Source: Campylobacter sp. (GTDB taxonomy: Bacteria > Campylobacterota > Campylobacteria > Campylobacterales > Campylobacteraceae). From it: DNA of 35,562 nucleotides. Below the pieces are notes generated by a model. That model saw only the letters and a list, made by a program, of their open reading frames with translations. It searched no databases and was not told the origin of the DNA. The stretch lies in the NCBI GenBank assembly GCA_022775765.1, contig JALFKC010000007.1:1-35562 (forward strand). The letters run 5' to 3'. Positions 15,792-24,722 of this stretch are shown here, piece after piece (within the stretch, counting starts at the first letter, position 1; each line of letters opens with the position of its first letter). Both the position numbers and the translations under genes were made by a program.

Positions 15792-17965
15792 TGTCCCAAA
15801 AAATCAAATACAATATAGTTGGAATGACCTGTGTAAATTGCTCAAACGCAATCGAGCGGATCACTTCAAAGATAAAAGGCGTAAAGAGTGCAAATGTAAG
15901 CTTTGCGTCAAGTTATGGTGAGTTTGAAGTTGATGACCCAGCTTTAGCCAAAACCATAGAGAGCAAAATCCAAAAACTAGGCTATGAGATTGCAACTGAT
16001 TATGAAGAGCTATCTCGTAAAAAAGCTAGGGCGTTAAATTCTATGAAAAACAGACTAATTTTGGCAGTTTGTCTAACGCTTGTGATAGTTTATCTTAGTA
16101 TGTTTGCCCCTAGTAGTGGGCCAGTTGCCAAAGATAGCTTTGTTAACCACGCCTTGCAATTTGTGTTAGCTGGCGTAGTGGTGTTTTACTGTGCAAAGAG
16201 CTATTTTACACACGGAATTGGTGCGTTAAAAAGCAAAAATTTTGATATGAATGTGCTTGTAATGCTTGGAACTTCGTGTGCGTTTTTATACTCTTCAATT
16301 GTTTTTTTGTTTGGTGAGTTTGTAAGTGATGAGTTTTCTCATGTCTATTTTGAATCTGCTGGAATGATAATTTCGTTTGTTCTTTTTGGTAAATACCTTG
16401 AAGAAAGAAGCAAAAATAGAGCCAATGATTACATAAAAACTCTGCTAAATTTAACCCCCAAAACCGCACTTTTGCTTAAACCTGATGGCACCACCGAAGA
16501 GATCTCAGCAGATAGCCTTAAAATAGGCGATGTTGTGATGGTAAAAAGTGGGATGAGTATCCCTTGCGATGGAGAGATTATCCACGGTGGGGCTGAGATT
16601 GACGCGTCGGTTTTAACCGGAGAGAGTCTTCCAGTATATAAAAGCGTAGGCGAAATAGTAAATGCCGGCTGCACAAACGCCAATGGGGTTTTAAGCATCA
16701 AGGTTACTACGCCCAAACACGAAACGCTTTTAATGAGAATTACCAAACTTTTAAGCGAGGCTGCAGCTAAGAAAATGCCGGTTTCTCGCTTTGCTGATAA
16801 GGTCGCAAATATCTTTGTGCCAAGCGTGATAGGAATAGCACTTCTTACTTTTATAGTTTGGACTATTTTAGGCAATCCATACAACGGCATAATGTGTGCA
16901 ATATCGGTGCTTGTGATATCTTGTCCGTGTGCTTTGGGGCTTGCAACGCCTATTTCGATAGTTTGCGGGATATCAAATTTAGCCAAAAATGGTGTATTGG
17001 TCAAAAATCCTGAAGTCTTAGAAATCTTAAAAGATACTCAAAATGTAGTTTTTGACAAAACCGGAACTCTCACAAAGGGTGAAATTTCAGTTTATGATAC
17101 AAACCTAGATGATGAAAGCCTTAAAAAAGTCGCTAGTGTAGAGCTTTTAAGCGAACATCTCATCTCAAAAGCTGTGGTGAGATACGCCAAAAACAGAGAT
17201 CTAAAGTTTGAAAAAAGCGAAAGCGAGTTTGAAAATATCGTAGGAATGGGTATAAAAGTTGGCGAAATTTTGGTAGGCAATGAAGCGTTGCTAGCTAAAA
17301 ATGGTATCAAAATTGCTAAGAGTGGCGAATTTGATAAGTTTTTGCAAGATGGTTTTGGAGTGATACTTGTGGCAATTGATGGGGTTTACAAAGGATTTAT
17401 CGCACTAAGCGATACCCCAAGAAAGAGCACCAAAGATACCATCTCGTGGCTAAAATCCAAAGATATCAACACAGTTATGCTAACAGGTGATAACGCAAAA
17501 GTAGCTAAATTTATCGCTTCAAAACTAGGCATTGATGAGGTGTATAGCGATGTGCTTCCGCAAAGTAAATTTGAAGTTATCAAAAAATACAAAGAGAGTG
17601 GCAAAAAGACTATATTTGTAGGTGATGGCGTAAATGACGCACTTCCACTTAAAGGGGCTGATTGTGGCGTGGCGATGAATAGCGGAAGCGATATTGCTAA
17701 GGGAGCAGGGGATGCATTGCTAGTAAATAACGACCTTAGTGGAATTAAAAAGCTAATATTTATGTCACAAAGAACTATGAGAACTATCAAACAGAATCTA
17801 TTCTGGGCGTTTTTTTACAATGTGATCTGTATTCCGATAGCTACAGGGGTTTTTGTGAGTTTTGGACTACTACTTCAGCCGCATTTTGCTGCACTAGCGA
17901 TGAGTTTTAGTTCGGTTACGGTGGTGCTAAATTCACTAAGGCTTAAGCTTTTAAAATTGGATTAA
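15791..17965 (+). CDS. copA: Copper-exporting P1B-type ATPase
   Basis: Inner-membrane pump that exports Cu(I) using ATP. 724 residues, normal for the epsilon group. In order: one N-terminal HMA domain with GMTCVNCSNAIER; membrane helices from about residue 85; actuator TGES near 275; the CPC metal site SCPCALGLATP near 377; phosphorylation site DKTGTLTKG near 421; TGDN near 565; and GDGVNDALPLKGADCGVAM near 611. The CPC motif supports a Cu(I)/Ag(I) type. In the nucleotide-binding domain the usual SEHP is SEHL (near 453): the histidine is kept but the proline is replaced. See findings. It is coupled to the chaperone gene upstream. Confidence 0.96.
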   Translation: MSQKIKYNIVGMTCVNCSNAIERITSKIKGVKSANVSFASSYGEFEVDDPALAKTIESKIQKLGYEIATDYEELSRKKARALNSMKNRLILAVCLTLVIVYLSMFAPSSGPVAKDSFVNHALQFVLAGVVVFYCAKSYFTHGIGALKSKNFDMNVLVMLGTSCAFLYSSIVFLFGEFVSDEFSHVYFESAGMIISFVLFGKYLEERSKNRANDYIKTLLNLTPKTALLLKPDGTTEEISADSLKIGDVVMVKSGMSIPCDGEIIHGGAEIDASVLTGESLPVYKSVGEIVNAGCTNANGVLSIKVTTPKHETLLMRITKLLSEAAAKKMPVSRFADKVANIFVPSVIGIALLTFIVWTILGNPYNGIMCAISVLVISCPCALGLATPISIVCGISNLAKNGVLVKNPEVLEILKDTQNVVFDKTGTLTKGEISVYDTNLDDESLKKVASVELLSEHLISKAVVRYAKNRDLKFEKSESEFENIVGMGIKVGEILVGNEALLAKNGIKIAKSGEFDKFLQDGFGVILVAIDGVYKGFIALSDTPRKSTKDTISWLKSKDINTVMLTGDNAKVAKFIASKLGIDEVYSDVLPQSKFEVIKKYKESGKKTIFVGDGVNDALPLKGADCGVAMNSGSDIAKGAGDALLVNNDLSGIKKLIFMSQRTMRTIKQNLFWAFFYNVICIPIATGVFVSFGLLLQPHFAALAMSFSSVTVVLNSLRLKLLKLD

Positions 17966-18010
17966 TGAATATTCCCCATTAATGGCGGATGTAAATTTAT
18001 AATCATTAAA

Positions 18011-18481
18011 TTAGCTAAATTTCTTTTCTAAATCCAAAAGATATTGCTTAATCTCAAGACTAGTGTTTTTATCGCCAAAGTTTGCACTATATCCACCAAG
18101 TCCATTCACGCCCACAACCCTGTGACAAGGGATAATGATTGGAATGCGGTTTTTAGAGTTTGCATTACCAACCGCACGGTAGGCTTTTGGACGATTTATC
18201 ATAGTGGCTAACTCTTTGTAAGTTACGGTTGTGCCATATTTTACCCTCAAAAGTGCGTCATACACATCTTTGTTAAATCCACCTCCTTGCGATATAAGTT
18301 TCACGCTAAACTCACGCAAATTTCCACTAAAATATCTATCAAGCTCGTCGAAACAAAGCTCCAAATTTAAACTATCAGATGAAGTTTTTTTATACTCTTT
18401 GACAAACTCAAGCGAACTAATACCGTCATTATCTGTGATTTTTATGGCACCAAAATGCCATTTAAAGTAGGCTATTTGCAT
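18011..18481 (-). CDS. ogt: Methylated-DNA--protein-cysteine methyltransferase
   Basis: Suicide repair protein that removes methyl groups from O6-methylguanine and O4-methylthymine. 156 residues, typical of the Ogt form without an AdaA domain. The active site is IIIPCHRVVG, with the acceptor cysteine in PCHR, preceded by the helix-turn-helix region VTYKELATMINRPKAYRAVG and followed by GLGGYSANFGDKN. It stands alone between copA (convergent) and the divergent ankyrin operon. Confidence 0.95.
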   Translation of the reverse strand: MQIAYFKWHFGAIKITDNDGISSLEFVKEYKKTSSDSLNLELCFDELDRYFSGNLREFSVKLISQGGGFNKDVYDALLRVKYGTTVTYKELATMINRPKAYRAVGNANSKNRIPIIIPCHRVVGVNGLGGYSANFGDKNTSLEIKQYLLDLEKKFS

Positions 18482-18522
18482 ATTTATACCTTAATTTTTG
18501 TGCGATTATAACAAAATTTTGC

Positions 18523-18528
18523 TATAAT
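18523..18528 (+). promoter_or_regulatory. Probable extended -10 box for the ankyrin-ydfG-trmA operon
   Basis: TATAAT preceded by TTTTGC (a TGn-type extension), 29 bases before the ATG at 18557, with an AAGGAA ribosome site downstream. On the other strand the same spacer contains ATAATCGC, which may serve ogt. Confidence 0.55.
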
Positions 18529-18556
18529 GACAAAGCAAATAGAATAAGGAAATTAT

Positions 18557-19714
18557 ATGAAAATTTTAATATTCATTTTATCTTTTGTAATTTTTGGATT
18601 TGCAAACGAGTGTGAAAATCTCAAAAATACAGAAAATTTTAATGACGCTGAGTGTAAAAATAGCTATTTTAATACTAGATTTTTAGATAAAATCCAAGAC
18701 CTATCAACCGCCATCAGGGGAAGTTCGATTGATTGCGTAGGGATGAGAGCGCTTGAAGAAAAAAAGGCGTTTAATTCACTTATTAATATGGCAACCATCT
18801 CGCCAGAAATTTACAAAACCACGCTTAAAGACCCTGAAATTTCAGATAAATTAACCAAAAAAAACAGAGAGTATTTTCAATTTTGGGCGTATAAAAGCAT
18901 ATATAATTATCACCTTTTTAGTGAGTTTAACGCTGAATACAAGCAAATTGTGCCAAAACTAGTTGAGTATTACAGGCGAATTTTTGGCTATGATGAGGGA
19001 AGTGCGATTTATTTTGCAAATAGGGTGGCAAATGAGTTTTTGTTTTATGCGGTGGGAGATTTTGAGGGTGAATACAAACTTAGCGAGCTTGAAAAAATTA
19101 TCTTAAATCCGCTACTATCTCAAGCGGATTTAGAGACTTTTTTAATAACAAATTCATCTTTTATATCACCTAGTGATCTTTCAAATGCCCTAAATATCGC
19201 AATTATCCAAGATAATGGTGTGGAGGTTTTGCAAACTCTTCTTAGGGCTGGAGCAAGACTAAATAGCCTAGATGAGAGTGCGATATTTTTTGCTTTGGTT
19301 AGACCAAAATATATTGACTTTTTGCTTCAAAATGGTGCTGATATTAATTACGCAAATAGCATTGGCAAAACGCCACTTTTTTATGCGGTTGATTTAAAAA
19401 GTGCAAATTTAGTTCGGTTTTTGCTTCAAAGAGGGGCAAATCCAAACGCCACTCTCATAAACAACGCACAAAAACTAGCCAAAATTATGGAAAACTCAGC
19501 CCCATTTTATATTAAACTTTGCGGGTTTAATGCCACTTCAAAGAGCCTTTTTATGCATGCAGCAAGCAGTGGTGATATGGAAATAGTGCAGATTTTATTT
19601 GAGACTGGGGCTAATATAGATGCGGTTGATGATGATGGCAAAAGTGCTTATGACTATGCTAAAAATGAAAAAATCAAAGATTATATACTAAATTTAAAAG
19701 GAGAGAACAGATGA
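18557..19714 (+). CDS. Exported ankyrin-repeat protein
   Basis: 385 residues of unknown function. The N-terminus MKILIFILSFVIFGFANECE is a signal peptide, so the mature protein is probably periplasmic. Residues about 25-200 are a non-repetitive helical region, including DEGSAIYFANRVANEF, that I do not recognise. From about 205 on, ankyrin repeats appear: VEVLQTLLRAGARLNSLD, YIDFLLQNGADINYANSIG, LVRFLLQRGANPNATL and MEIVQILFETGANIDAVDDDGK. The stop overlaps the start of the SDR gene by ATGA, so it leads an operon with ydfG and trmA. Ankyrin repeats mediate protein contacts; the partner is unknown. A decayed protein of the same plan lies at 11434-11908. Confidence 0.88.
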   Translation: MKILIFILSFVIFGFANECENLKNTENFNDAECKNSYFNTRFLDKIQDLSTAIRGSSIDCVGMRALEEKKAFNSLINMATISPEIYKTTLKDPEISDKLTKKNREYFQFWAYKSIYNYHLFSEFNAEYKQIVPKLVEYYRRIFGYDEGSAIYFANRVANEFLFYAVGDFEGEYKLSELEKIILNPLLSQADLETFLITNSSFISPSDLSNALNIAIIQDNGVEVLQTLLRAGARLNSLDESAIFFALVRPKYIDFLLQNGADINYANSIGKTPLFYAVDLKSANLVRFLLQRGANPNATLINNAQKLAKIMENSAPFYIKLCGFNATSKSLFMHAASSGDMEIVQILFETGANIDAVDDDGKSAYDYAKNEKIKDYILNLKGENR

Positions 19715-20460
19715 AAACAGCACTTGTAACAGGAGCGACTTCTGGCTTTGGAGAGGCGATTGCTAGAGGACTAGCAAAAGATGGATACAAAGTTATACTT
19801 CTAGGACGCAGACAAAATAGACTAAACTCGCTAAAAGATGAGCTTAGCAAATTTAGCAAAATTTGCACTTTGGCTGTGGATGTTAGGGATAAAGACGCCA
19901 TTTTTGAGGCGATAAATTCGCTTGATGGTGAGTTTAAAGATATCGATGTGCTTGTTAATAATGCAGGTCTCGCACTTGGTCAAGAACCTGTAAATGATGC
20001 GAGTTTGGATGATTTTGAAGTGATGGTTGATACAAATATTAAAGGACTTTTATATGTTACAAAGGCGGTTTTACCGGTGATGATTAAAAACAAAAGCGGA
20101 TATATTTTTAACCTTGGCTCGGTTGCTGGGGCGTGGCCGTATCCTGGGGGCAATGTTTATGGGGCAACTAAGGCGTTTGTCAAACAGTTTAGCTTTAACC
20201 TTAGAAACGACTTAAAAGGCACAAATATTAGAGTAACTGAAATCGCGCCAGGAATTGCTAAAACTGAGTTTAGTTTGGTTAGATTTAAGGGTGATGACAA
20301 AAAAAGTGACGCGGTATATGATGGGACAAAATACCTTGTAGCTGATGATATCGCTCAAATTTTACTCAACTGCTTGCACCTTGGAAATCATGTCAATATC
20401 AACTCACTTGAAGTGATGGCAACTACTCAAACTTGGGCTGGATTTGCATTTGAAAGATAG
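19711..20460 (+). CDS. ydfG: Short-chain dehydrogenase, YdfG-like
   Basis: Classical SDR oxidoreductase of 249 residues, a close fit to E. coli YdfG (248), an NADP+-dependent dehydrogenase of serine, 3-hydroxy acids and malonic semialdehyde. The Rossmann motif is TGATSGFGEAIA. A basic LLGRRQNRL after strand 2 suggests NADP(H). NNAGLALG follows, then the catalytic Ser in GSVAGAW and Tyr/Lys in YGATKAF with the standard 13- and 4-residue spacing, then the EIAPGIAKTEFSLVRF loop. Cytoplasmic. It overlaps the ankyrin gene by 4 bases and the next gene by about 17. The physiological substrate is not shown by the sequence. Confidence 0.9.
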   Translation: MKTALVTGATSGFGEAIARGLAKDGYKVILLGRRQNRLNSLKDELSKFSKICTLAVDVRDKDAIFEAINSLDGEFKDIDVLVNNAGLALGQEPVNDASLDDFEVMVDTNIKGLLYVTKAVLPVMIKNKSGYIFNLGSVAGAWPYPGGNVYGATKAFVKQFSFNLRNDLKGTNIRVTEIAPGIAKTEFSLVRFKGDDKKSDAVYDGTKYLVADDIAQILLNCLHLGNHVNINSLEVMATTQTWAGFAFER

Positions 20461-21631
20461 AGATTTGCTAGATGGTGTAGTCTTAAGTTCTAGCCAAAAA
20501 CTTGAGTGCGAATACTTTGGAAAGTGTGCTAGTTGCACGCTTAGCGGGGATTTTGACGAACAAAGAGAGTATAAAATCTCTCAAATCAAAGGTAAATTCA
20601 AAGAGTTTTATGATGGTGAGTTTGAGTTTTTTGGCTCACCACTTGAGTTTTATAGAAATAGGGCGGAATTTGGGCTTTTTAGAGACGGCGAAAATTTAAG
20701 CTACACTATGAATGGAATGGATGAAAAATACCTTAAAATTTCACAGTGCAAAAAGGTTCAAAAAGAGATTTTTGAGTTTATGCCGGGTTTGCTTGAGAGT
20801 TTAAATAGCTTTGATATTTTAAAACATAAAATCTTTGGTGTAGAGTTTTTAAACGCTACAAACTCTCTAAGCGTGGTGCTTTTGTATCATCAAAATATTG
20901 AAAAAATTAGAGACGAGCTTGCAAATTTGCGTGAAATTTTGCAAGAAAAATATCAAAAAGATAATTTCACCATAAATTTAGTCGCTAGATCGCGTGGCAA
21001 AAAGCTTGTATTTGGTAGTGAAAATCTAAGATCTGATATGGAGATTTTGGGTAGAAAATTTAGCCTAGAGTTTGGAATTAGTGCATTTTTGCAGCCAAAC
21101 AGCGGCGTTAATACCAAAATGATTTCGTGGGTAAAATCTCATATTTTTGGCCCCAAAGACCTGCTTGAGATGTATTGTGGGCACGGTAATTTTACTATCC
21201 CTTTGGTTGATAAATTTAGGGCTGTTTTGGCAACTGAGATCTCTAAAGAATCTATCAAAAATGCCAAAATAAACTGCCAAATTAACGGCGTAAATAACAT
21301 CAAATTCGCACGAATTTCAAGTGATGAGTTGATGAGTGCCTTTGCTGGGATTAGAGAATTTAGGCGTTTGATGGCTGAAAATATCAAACTAGATGAGTAT
21401 GATTTTAGCCATATTTTGGTAGATCCACCGCGTGCAGGTCTTGAAAAAAGCGTGATAAATTTCATCAAAAATTATGAAAATATTATCTATATTTCCTGTA
21501 ATCCCACTACTTTAAAGGAAAATTTAGGCGAACTTTGCAAAACTCACAAGGTGTTAAAATTTGCCATATTTGACCAATTTCCAAATACTTTTCACACAGA
21601 GTGCGGGGTGATTTTAAAGAAATTTGAGTAA
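20444..21631 (+). CDS. trmA: tRNA (uracil-5-)-methyltransferase
   Basis: SAM-dependent enzyme that makes ribothymidine at position 54 of tRNA. The N-terminus has EYFGKCASCTLSG and the SAM-binding fold is DLLEMYCGHGNFTIPL with ATEISKESI. The substrate loop is ILVDPPRAGLEKSV, the catalytic cysteine is in YISCNPTTL, and the C-terminal general-base segment is FDQFPNTFHTECGVIL. This last form favours TrmA over the rRNA methylases RlmC/D. The start is uncertain: there is no ATG, and TTG codons at 20444 and 20450 (both inside the end of ydfG) and near 20465 are candidates, probably read by coupling with ydfG. About 395 residues. Confidence 0.93.
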   Translation: MHLKDRDLLDGVVLSSSQKLECEYFGKCASCTLSGDFDEQREYKISQIKGKFKEFYDGEFEFFGSPLEFYRNRAEFGLFRDGENLSYTMNGMDEKYLKISQCKKVQKEIFEFMPGLLESLNSFDILKHKIFGVEFLNATNSLSVVLLYHQNIEKIRDELANLREILQEKYQKDNFTINLVARSRGKKLVFGSENLRSDMEILGRKFSLEFGISAFLQPNSGVNTKMISWVKSHIFGPKDLLEMYCGHGNFTIPLVDKFRAVLATEISKESIKNAKINCQINGVNNIKFARISSDELMSAFAGIREFRRLMAENIKLDEYDFSHILVDPPRAGLEKSVINFIKNYENIIYISCNPTTLKENLGELCKTHKVLKFAIFDQFPNTFHTECGVILKKFE

Positions 21632-22322
21632 ATTTATTGCGTTATTAACCTTAAAATTACTACAAATTCCAAGCCAAAAAATCAACCATATGAGATAAGG
21701 ACTATAGCCCCAAGCCTTAGCCCTTTTTTTCTAGCTGTTACGATAAACTGCTACTTTTTTGCTGTTATATTTTAATAGTTGTGCGTTTTTGAAAATAAAT
21801 TTATGGTGCTTTATGGTATTTGTGCAAATTTTTGGTTAAATAGCAAAACACCGCAAATTTTAGTTTTCAAAACCCTTATTCATAAAACTAAATTTACACA
21901 CAAAATAGTGAGATTTACCATATCTATGTCCGAAAATTACTAGTTTTTTGCTTTAAAAATCGATATACTATTTTAAAAGGAAAATTATGAAAATAGTGAA
22001 ATTTTATATGAAGCTTTCAAATCAAAAGACCATAGATTTGATGGGAAATTTTTTGTTAGAATTTCTTCTACCAAATTTATTGCCGCCCAATTTGCCACGC
22101 AAGGCTTGCCAAAAAGCAAAATTGCACATTTTTCAAAACAGCGTCTTTGGCACAAAAGATGGCATCGCCCTTGTTTGCACTTTTAAGACTCGATGGGATG
22201 ATATTGATAAATTTAAGGTTTAGATAAGATTATTATAGATTTAAAAGATGATAAAATTTGCAACCAATAGAACTTTAAATTTCACATTGATAGAAAAATA
22301 AAACTATTTTAAGGAAAATAAA
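21632..22322 (+). other. Intergenic stretch with one doubtful small frame
   Basis: About 690 bases lie between trmA and the AlkD-like gene. The left part holds the likely trmA terminator and then A/T-rich sequence without a frame I can support. From 21987 to 22223 there is a 78-codon frame beginning MKIVKFYMKLSNQK, with TTTTAAAAGGA upstream. Its middle is unusually rich in Pro, Leu and Asn. Reading the middle in another frame instead gives a more protein-like text (FDGKFFVRISSTKFIAAQF), and the end returns to the first frame (GTKDGIALVCTFKTRWDDID). This suggests a small decayed gene rather than a working one. No family recognised. Confidence 0.3.
21697..21730 (+). terminator. Probable terminator after trmA
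   Basis: AAGGACT and AGCCTT pair with one bulged A, followed by AGCCC and a run of seven T. It lies about 65 bases after the trmA stop. The stem is short but the T tract is good. Confidence 0.4.
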
Positions 22323-23009
22323 ATGCAAAAATTAAGAAATGAGCTTTTAAAATTAAGTGATACAAAACACGCTAAATTTATGACAAATTTACTACCAAAT
22401 TTTGATAATCAAAAGATACTTGGGATAAAAACTACCTCACTTAAAAATATTGCCAAAGAGCTGATAAAAAGTGGCAAAAGTGATGAATTTATGGCTAAAT
22501 TACCACATTTTTATTTGGAAGAAAACTTAATCCACGCTTTTATTATCAATCAAATAAAAGATATGAATTTGGCTGTTAATAGGCTTGATAAGTTTTTGGA
22601 ATTTGTTGATAATTGGGCGGTTTGTGACGCTTTAATTCCACAAATTTTCAAAACCCACCAAGAGCTTTTGGAAGAACAAATTTACAAATATCTAAAAAGC
22701 AATCAACCTTATAAGGTTAGATTTGGAATCTATATGCTGATGAAAAACTACCAAAAAGAGCATTTTAAACTCTCTCAGGCTAGGCTAATTTCACAGATAA
22801 ATAGCGATGAATATTATATTCAGATGATGGCGGCGTGGTATTTTTGTGAGCTTTGTGCTATAAATTTTGAGTTAGGTTGCAAATTTTTAGAAATTTTAAT
22901 CCCACCAATTAAGGCAAAAGCCATCCAAAAAATCATCCAAAGCTATAAATTTAGCGAAATTCAAAAGCAAATCATCAAATCCAAAAGAGACAATTTAGCC
23001 AAAAAGTAA
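22323..23009 (+). CDS. AlkD-like DNA alkylation repair protein
   Basis: HEAT-repeat DNA glycosylase family that removes bulky or cationic alkylated bases without base flipping. 228 residues, close to the 237 of Bacillus cereus AlkD. The motif VDNWAVCDAL has Trp and Asp spaced by four, as in the AlkD active site (W109/D113), and a later MMAAWYFCELC may supply the third aromatic. The whole chain is helical, with short repeats (KYLKSNQPYKVRFGIYMLM and so on). ATG at 22323 after AAGGAAAATAA. Its last codon lies 28 bases before ilvA, which has its own promoter. Exact substrate range unknown. Confidence 0.85.
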   Translation: MQKLRNELLKLSDTKHAKFMTNLLPNFDNQKILGIKTTSLKNIAKELIKSGKSDEFMAKLPHFYLEENLIHAFIINQIKDMNLAVNRLDKFLEFVDNWAVCDALIPQIFKTHQELLEEQIYKYLKSNQPYKVRFGIYMLMKNYQKEHFKLSQARLISQINSDEYYIQMMAAWYFCELCAINFELGCKFLEILIPPIKAKAIQKIIQSYKFSEIQKQIIKSKRDNLAKK

Positions 23010-23015
23010 TATAAT
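23010..23015 (+). promoter_or_regulatory. Probable -10 box for ilvA
   Basis: TATAAT starts directly after the stop codon of the AlkD-like gene and lies 22 bases before the ilvA ATG. AAAGGAGA is the ribosome site. No attenuator is visible in so short a leader. Confidence 0.5.
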
Positions 23016-23037
23016 ACTTTTTTTTCAAAGGAGATTT

Positions 23038-24249
23038 ATGGTTGATTTAAACAAAATAGTTCAAGCAAAACGCACAATTTCAGATTTTATAACCAAAACA
23101 ACTTGTGCGAAATCCACAAGACTTTCTAAGCAGTTTGGTGCGGAAATTTATCTAAAAAGTGAGAATTTACAAAAAACCGGTGCGTATAAGATTAGAGGTG
23201 CTTACAACGCTATTGCAAATTTAAGTGATGAAGAGAAAAAATGTGGTGTCATAGCAGCAAGTGCTGGCAATCACGCTCAAGGCGTGGCAATTAGTGCGGC
23301 AGAGTTTGGCGTAAGAGCGGTTATTGTGATGCCTGAGGCGACACCGCTTCTTAAGATTTCAGGAACGAAAGCTTTGGGAGCTGAAGTGATTTTAAATGGT
23401 GATAATTTTGATGAGGCTTACGCTTACGCTCTAGAATATGCCAAAGAAGAGGGGCTAATTTTCATCCATCCATTTGACAATGAGTTTGTGCAAGCAGGGC
23501 AGGGCACGATAGCCCTAGAGATGCTAGAGGATGTCCCTGGGCTTGATTATATAATAGTTCCAGTTGGTGGTGGTGGGCTAATTAGTGGCGTGGCAAGCTA
23601 CGCTAAGCAAATCAATCCAAATATCAAAGTCATTGGCGTGGATGCCAAGGGGGCACCTGCGATGTTTAATAGCTTTAAGGCCAAAAAACCTATCAACTCA
23701 AAAAGCGTGCGAACTATTGCGGATGGCATATCTGTAAGAGACGCTAGCCCTGTGACTTTGGGGCACATAATAGAGTGCGTGGATGAGTTCGTGCAAGTTG
23801 ATGATGAAGAGATAGCTGGGGCGATACTCTATCTTTTGGAAAAGCAAAAAATTGTCGTTGAGGGTGCTGGGGCTGTGGGCGTGGCGGCCTTGATGAATGA
23901 TAAATTTAGCTATTTTAAAGGTGCAAAAATTGGCATAATTTTAAGCGGTGGCAACATAGATGTGCAAATGCTTAGCATTATCATCGAAAAAGGTCTCATC
24001 AAAACTCACCGCAAAATGACAATTAGCGTGACTTTGATAGACAAACCGGGTGCACTTTTATCGCTTACTGATGTGCTAAGAAAGGTAAATGCCAATATCG
24101 TCAAAATCGACTACGATAGATTTTCTACCAAAATCGACTACGGCGACGCTACAATCACTATCACGCTTGAAACCAAAGGCAAAGAGCACCAAGAACAGAT
24201 CGCATGGGCACTTAAACAAAACGGATATGAGTTTAAAGAGCTACTTTGA
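23038..24249 (+). CDS. ilvA: Threonine ammonia-lyase with C-terminal ACT domain
   Basis: PLP enzyme that converts threonine to 2-oxobutanoate, the first step to isoleucine. 403 residues, the medium form with one short ACT domain, not the long E. coli form (514). The PLP lysine is K51 in TGAYKIRGAYNAI, the phosphate-binding loop is PVGGGGLISG, and ASAGNHAQGV is the substrate loop. From about residue 325 the ACT domain reads ISVTLIDKPGALLSLTDVLR. Either isoleucine control or a catabolic role is possible for this form. Its own promoter overlaps the end of the preceding gene. Confidence 0.95.
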   Translation: MVDLNKIVQAKRTISDFITKTTCAKSTRLSKQFGAEIYLKSENLQKTGAYKIRGAYNAIANLSDEEKKCGVIAASAGNHAQGVAISAAEFGVRAVIVMPEATPLLKISGTKALGAEVILNGDNFDEAYAYALEYAKEEGLIFIHPFDNEFVQAGQGTIALEMLEDVPGLDYIIVPVGGGGLISGVASYAKQINPNIKVIGVDAKGAPAMFNSFKAKKPINSKSVRTIADGISVRDASPVTLGHIIECVDEFVQVDDEEIAGAILYLLEKQKIVVEGAGAVGVAALMNDKFSYFKGAKIGIILSGGNIDVQMLSIIIEKGLIKTHRKMTISVTLIDKPGALLSLTDVLRKVNANIVKIDYDRFSTKIDYGDATITITLETKGKEHQEQIAWALKQNGYEFKELL

Positions 24250-24722
24250 TGATGATTTAAAATAGGTTATAATTTGTTTTCTAGTTGGTAATTACTGGCT
24301 AGAAACTATATTTTATATAGAGATAAATAAAAATATTACTAAGATAAATTTAGTTTGAGCAAATTAAAATACAATTGCATTCTTAGATTATAGATGCTAG
24401 ATTTGGTATTTATCTCTTAAAAATTTATTAAATTACTAAAATTATAATTGTTTATAGTAAATCTTAGTCTTAGATTAAAGAAATAAGCTTAAAATATCTA
24501 TTTATAAAATTAGTAAAAGAGACAGTTTTAGCTTGGGTATACATAAAATAAAGAGTATTTGCGAATTTTTAAAAATTAGTGAAGCGCTTGGATTTTGTGG
24601 ATTTTTTAAGGTTAATGATAATTTTGCAAATATAAAGTTTAAAATATTTTTGAAATTTACTGCTATGATAATAGTTTAGCAATTAAATTCATATAAATTT
24701 AAAAATATTTAAAAATTTAGCT
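24250..24722. other. A/T-rich spacer with hairpins, no gene
   Basis: No credible reading frame on either strand. A TATAAT at 24268-24273 is followed by a strong hairpin at 24278-24305. Further on, AGAGATAAATA (24319-24329) and TATTTATCTCT (24407-24417) are perfect reverse complements 77 bases apart. The rest is A/T-rich sequence with repeated TTAGATTA-like words. This could be an ilvA trailer, a small RNA locus, or decayed sequence. Confidence 0.4.
24278..24305 (+). terminator. Long hairpin after ilvA
   Basis: TTTCTAG and CTAGAAA pair perfectly, and the inner bases continue the stem with G-U pairs to an AATT loop (about 12 bp). CTATATTTTATA follows, rather than a clean T run. It is probably the ilvA terminator, though the TATAAT just upstream allows a small-RNA reading. 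Confidence 0.45.

Noticed and set aside
16429-17004. 191-codon minus-strand frame inside copA
   Set aside because: It overlaps the strongly conserved CopA core on the other strand and has no ribosome site or family resemblance.
24600-24630. GTTAATGATAAT as a Fur box
   Set aside because: Only about half of the Fur consensus is present, no gene start is nearby, and such words are common in A/T-rich DNA.
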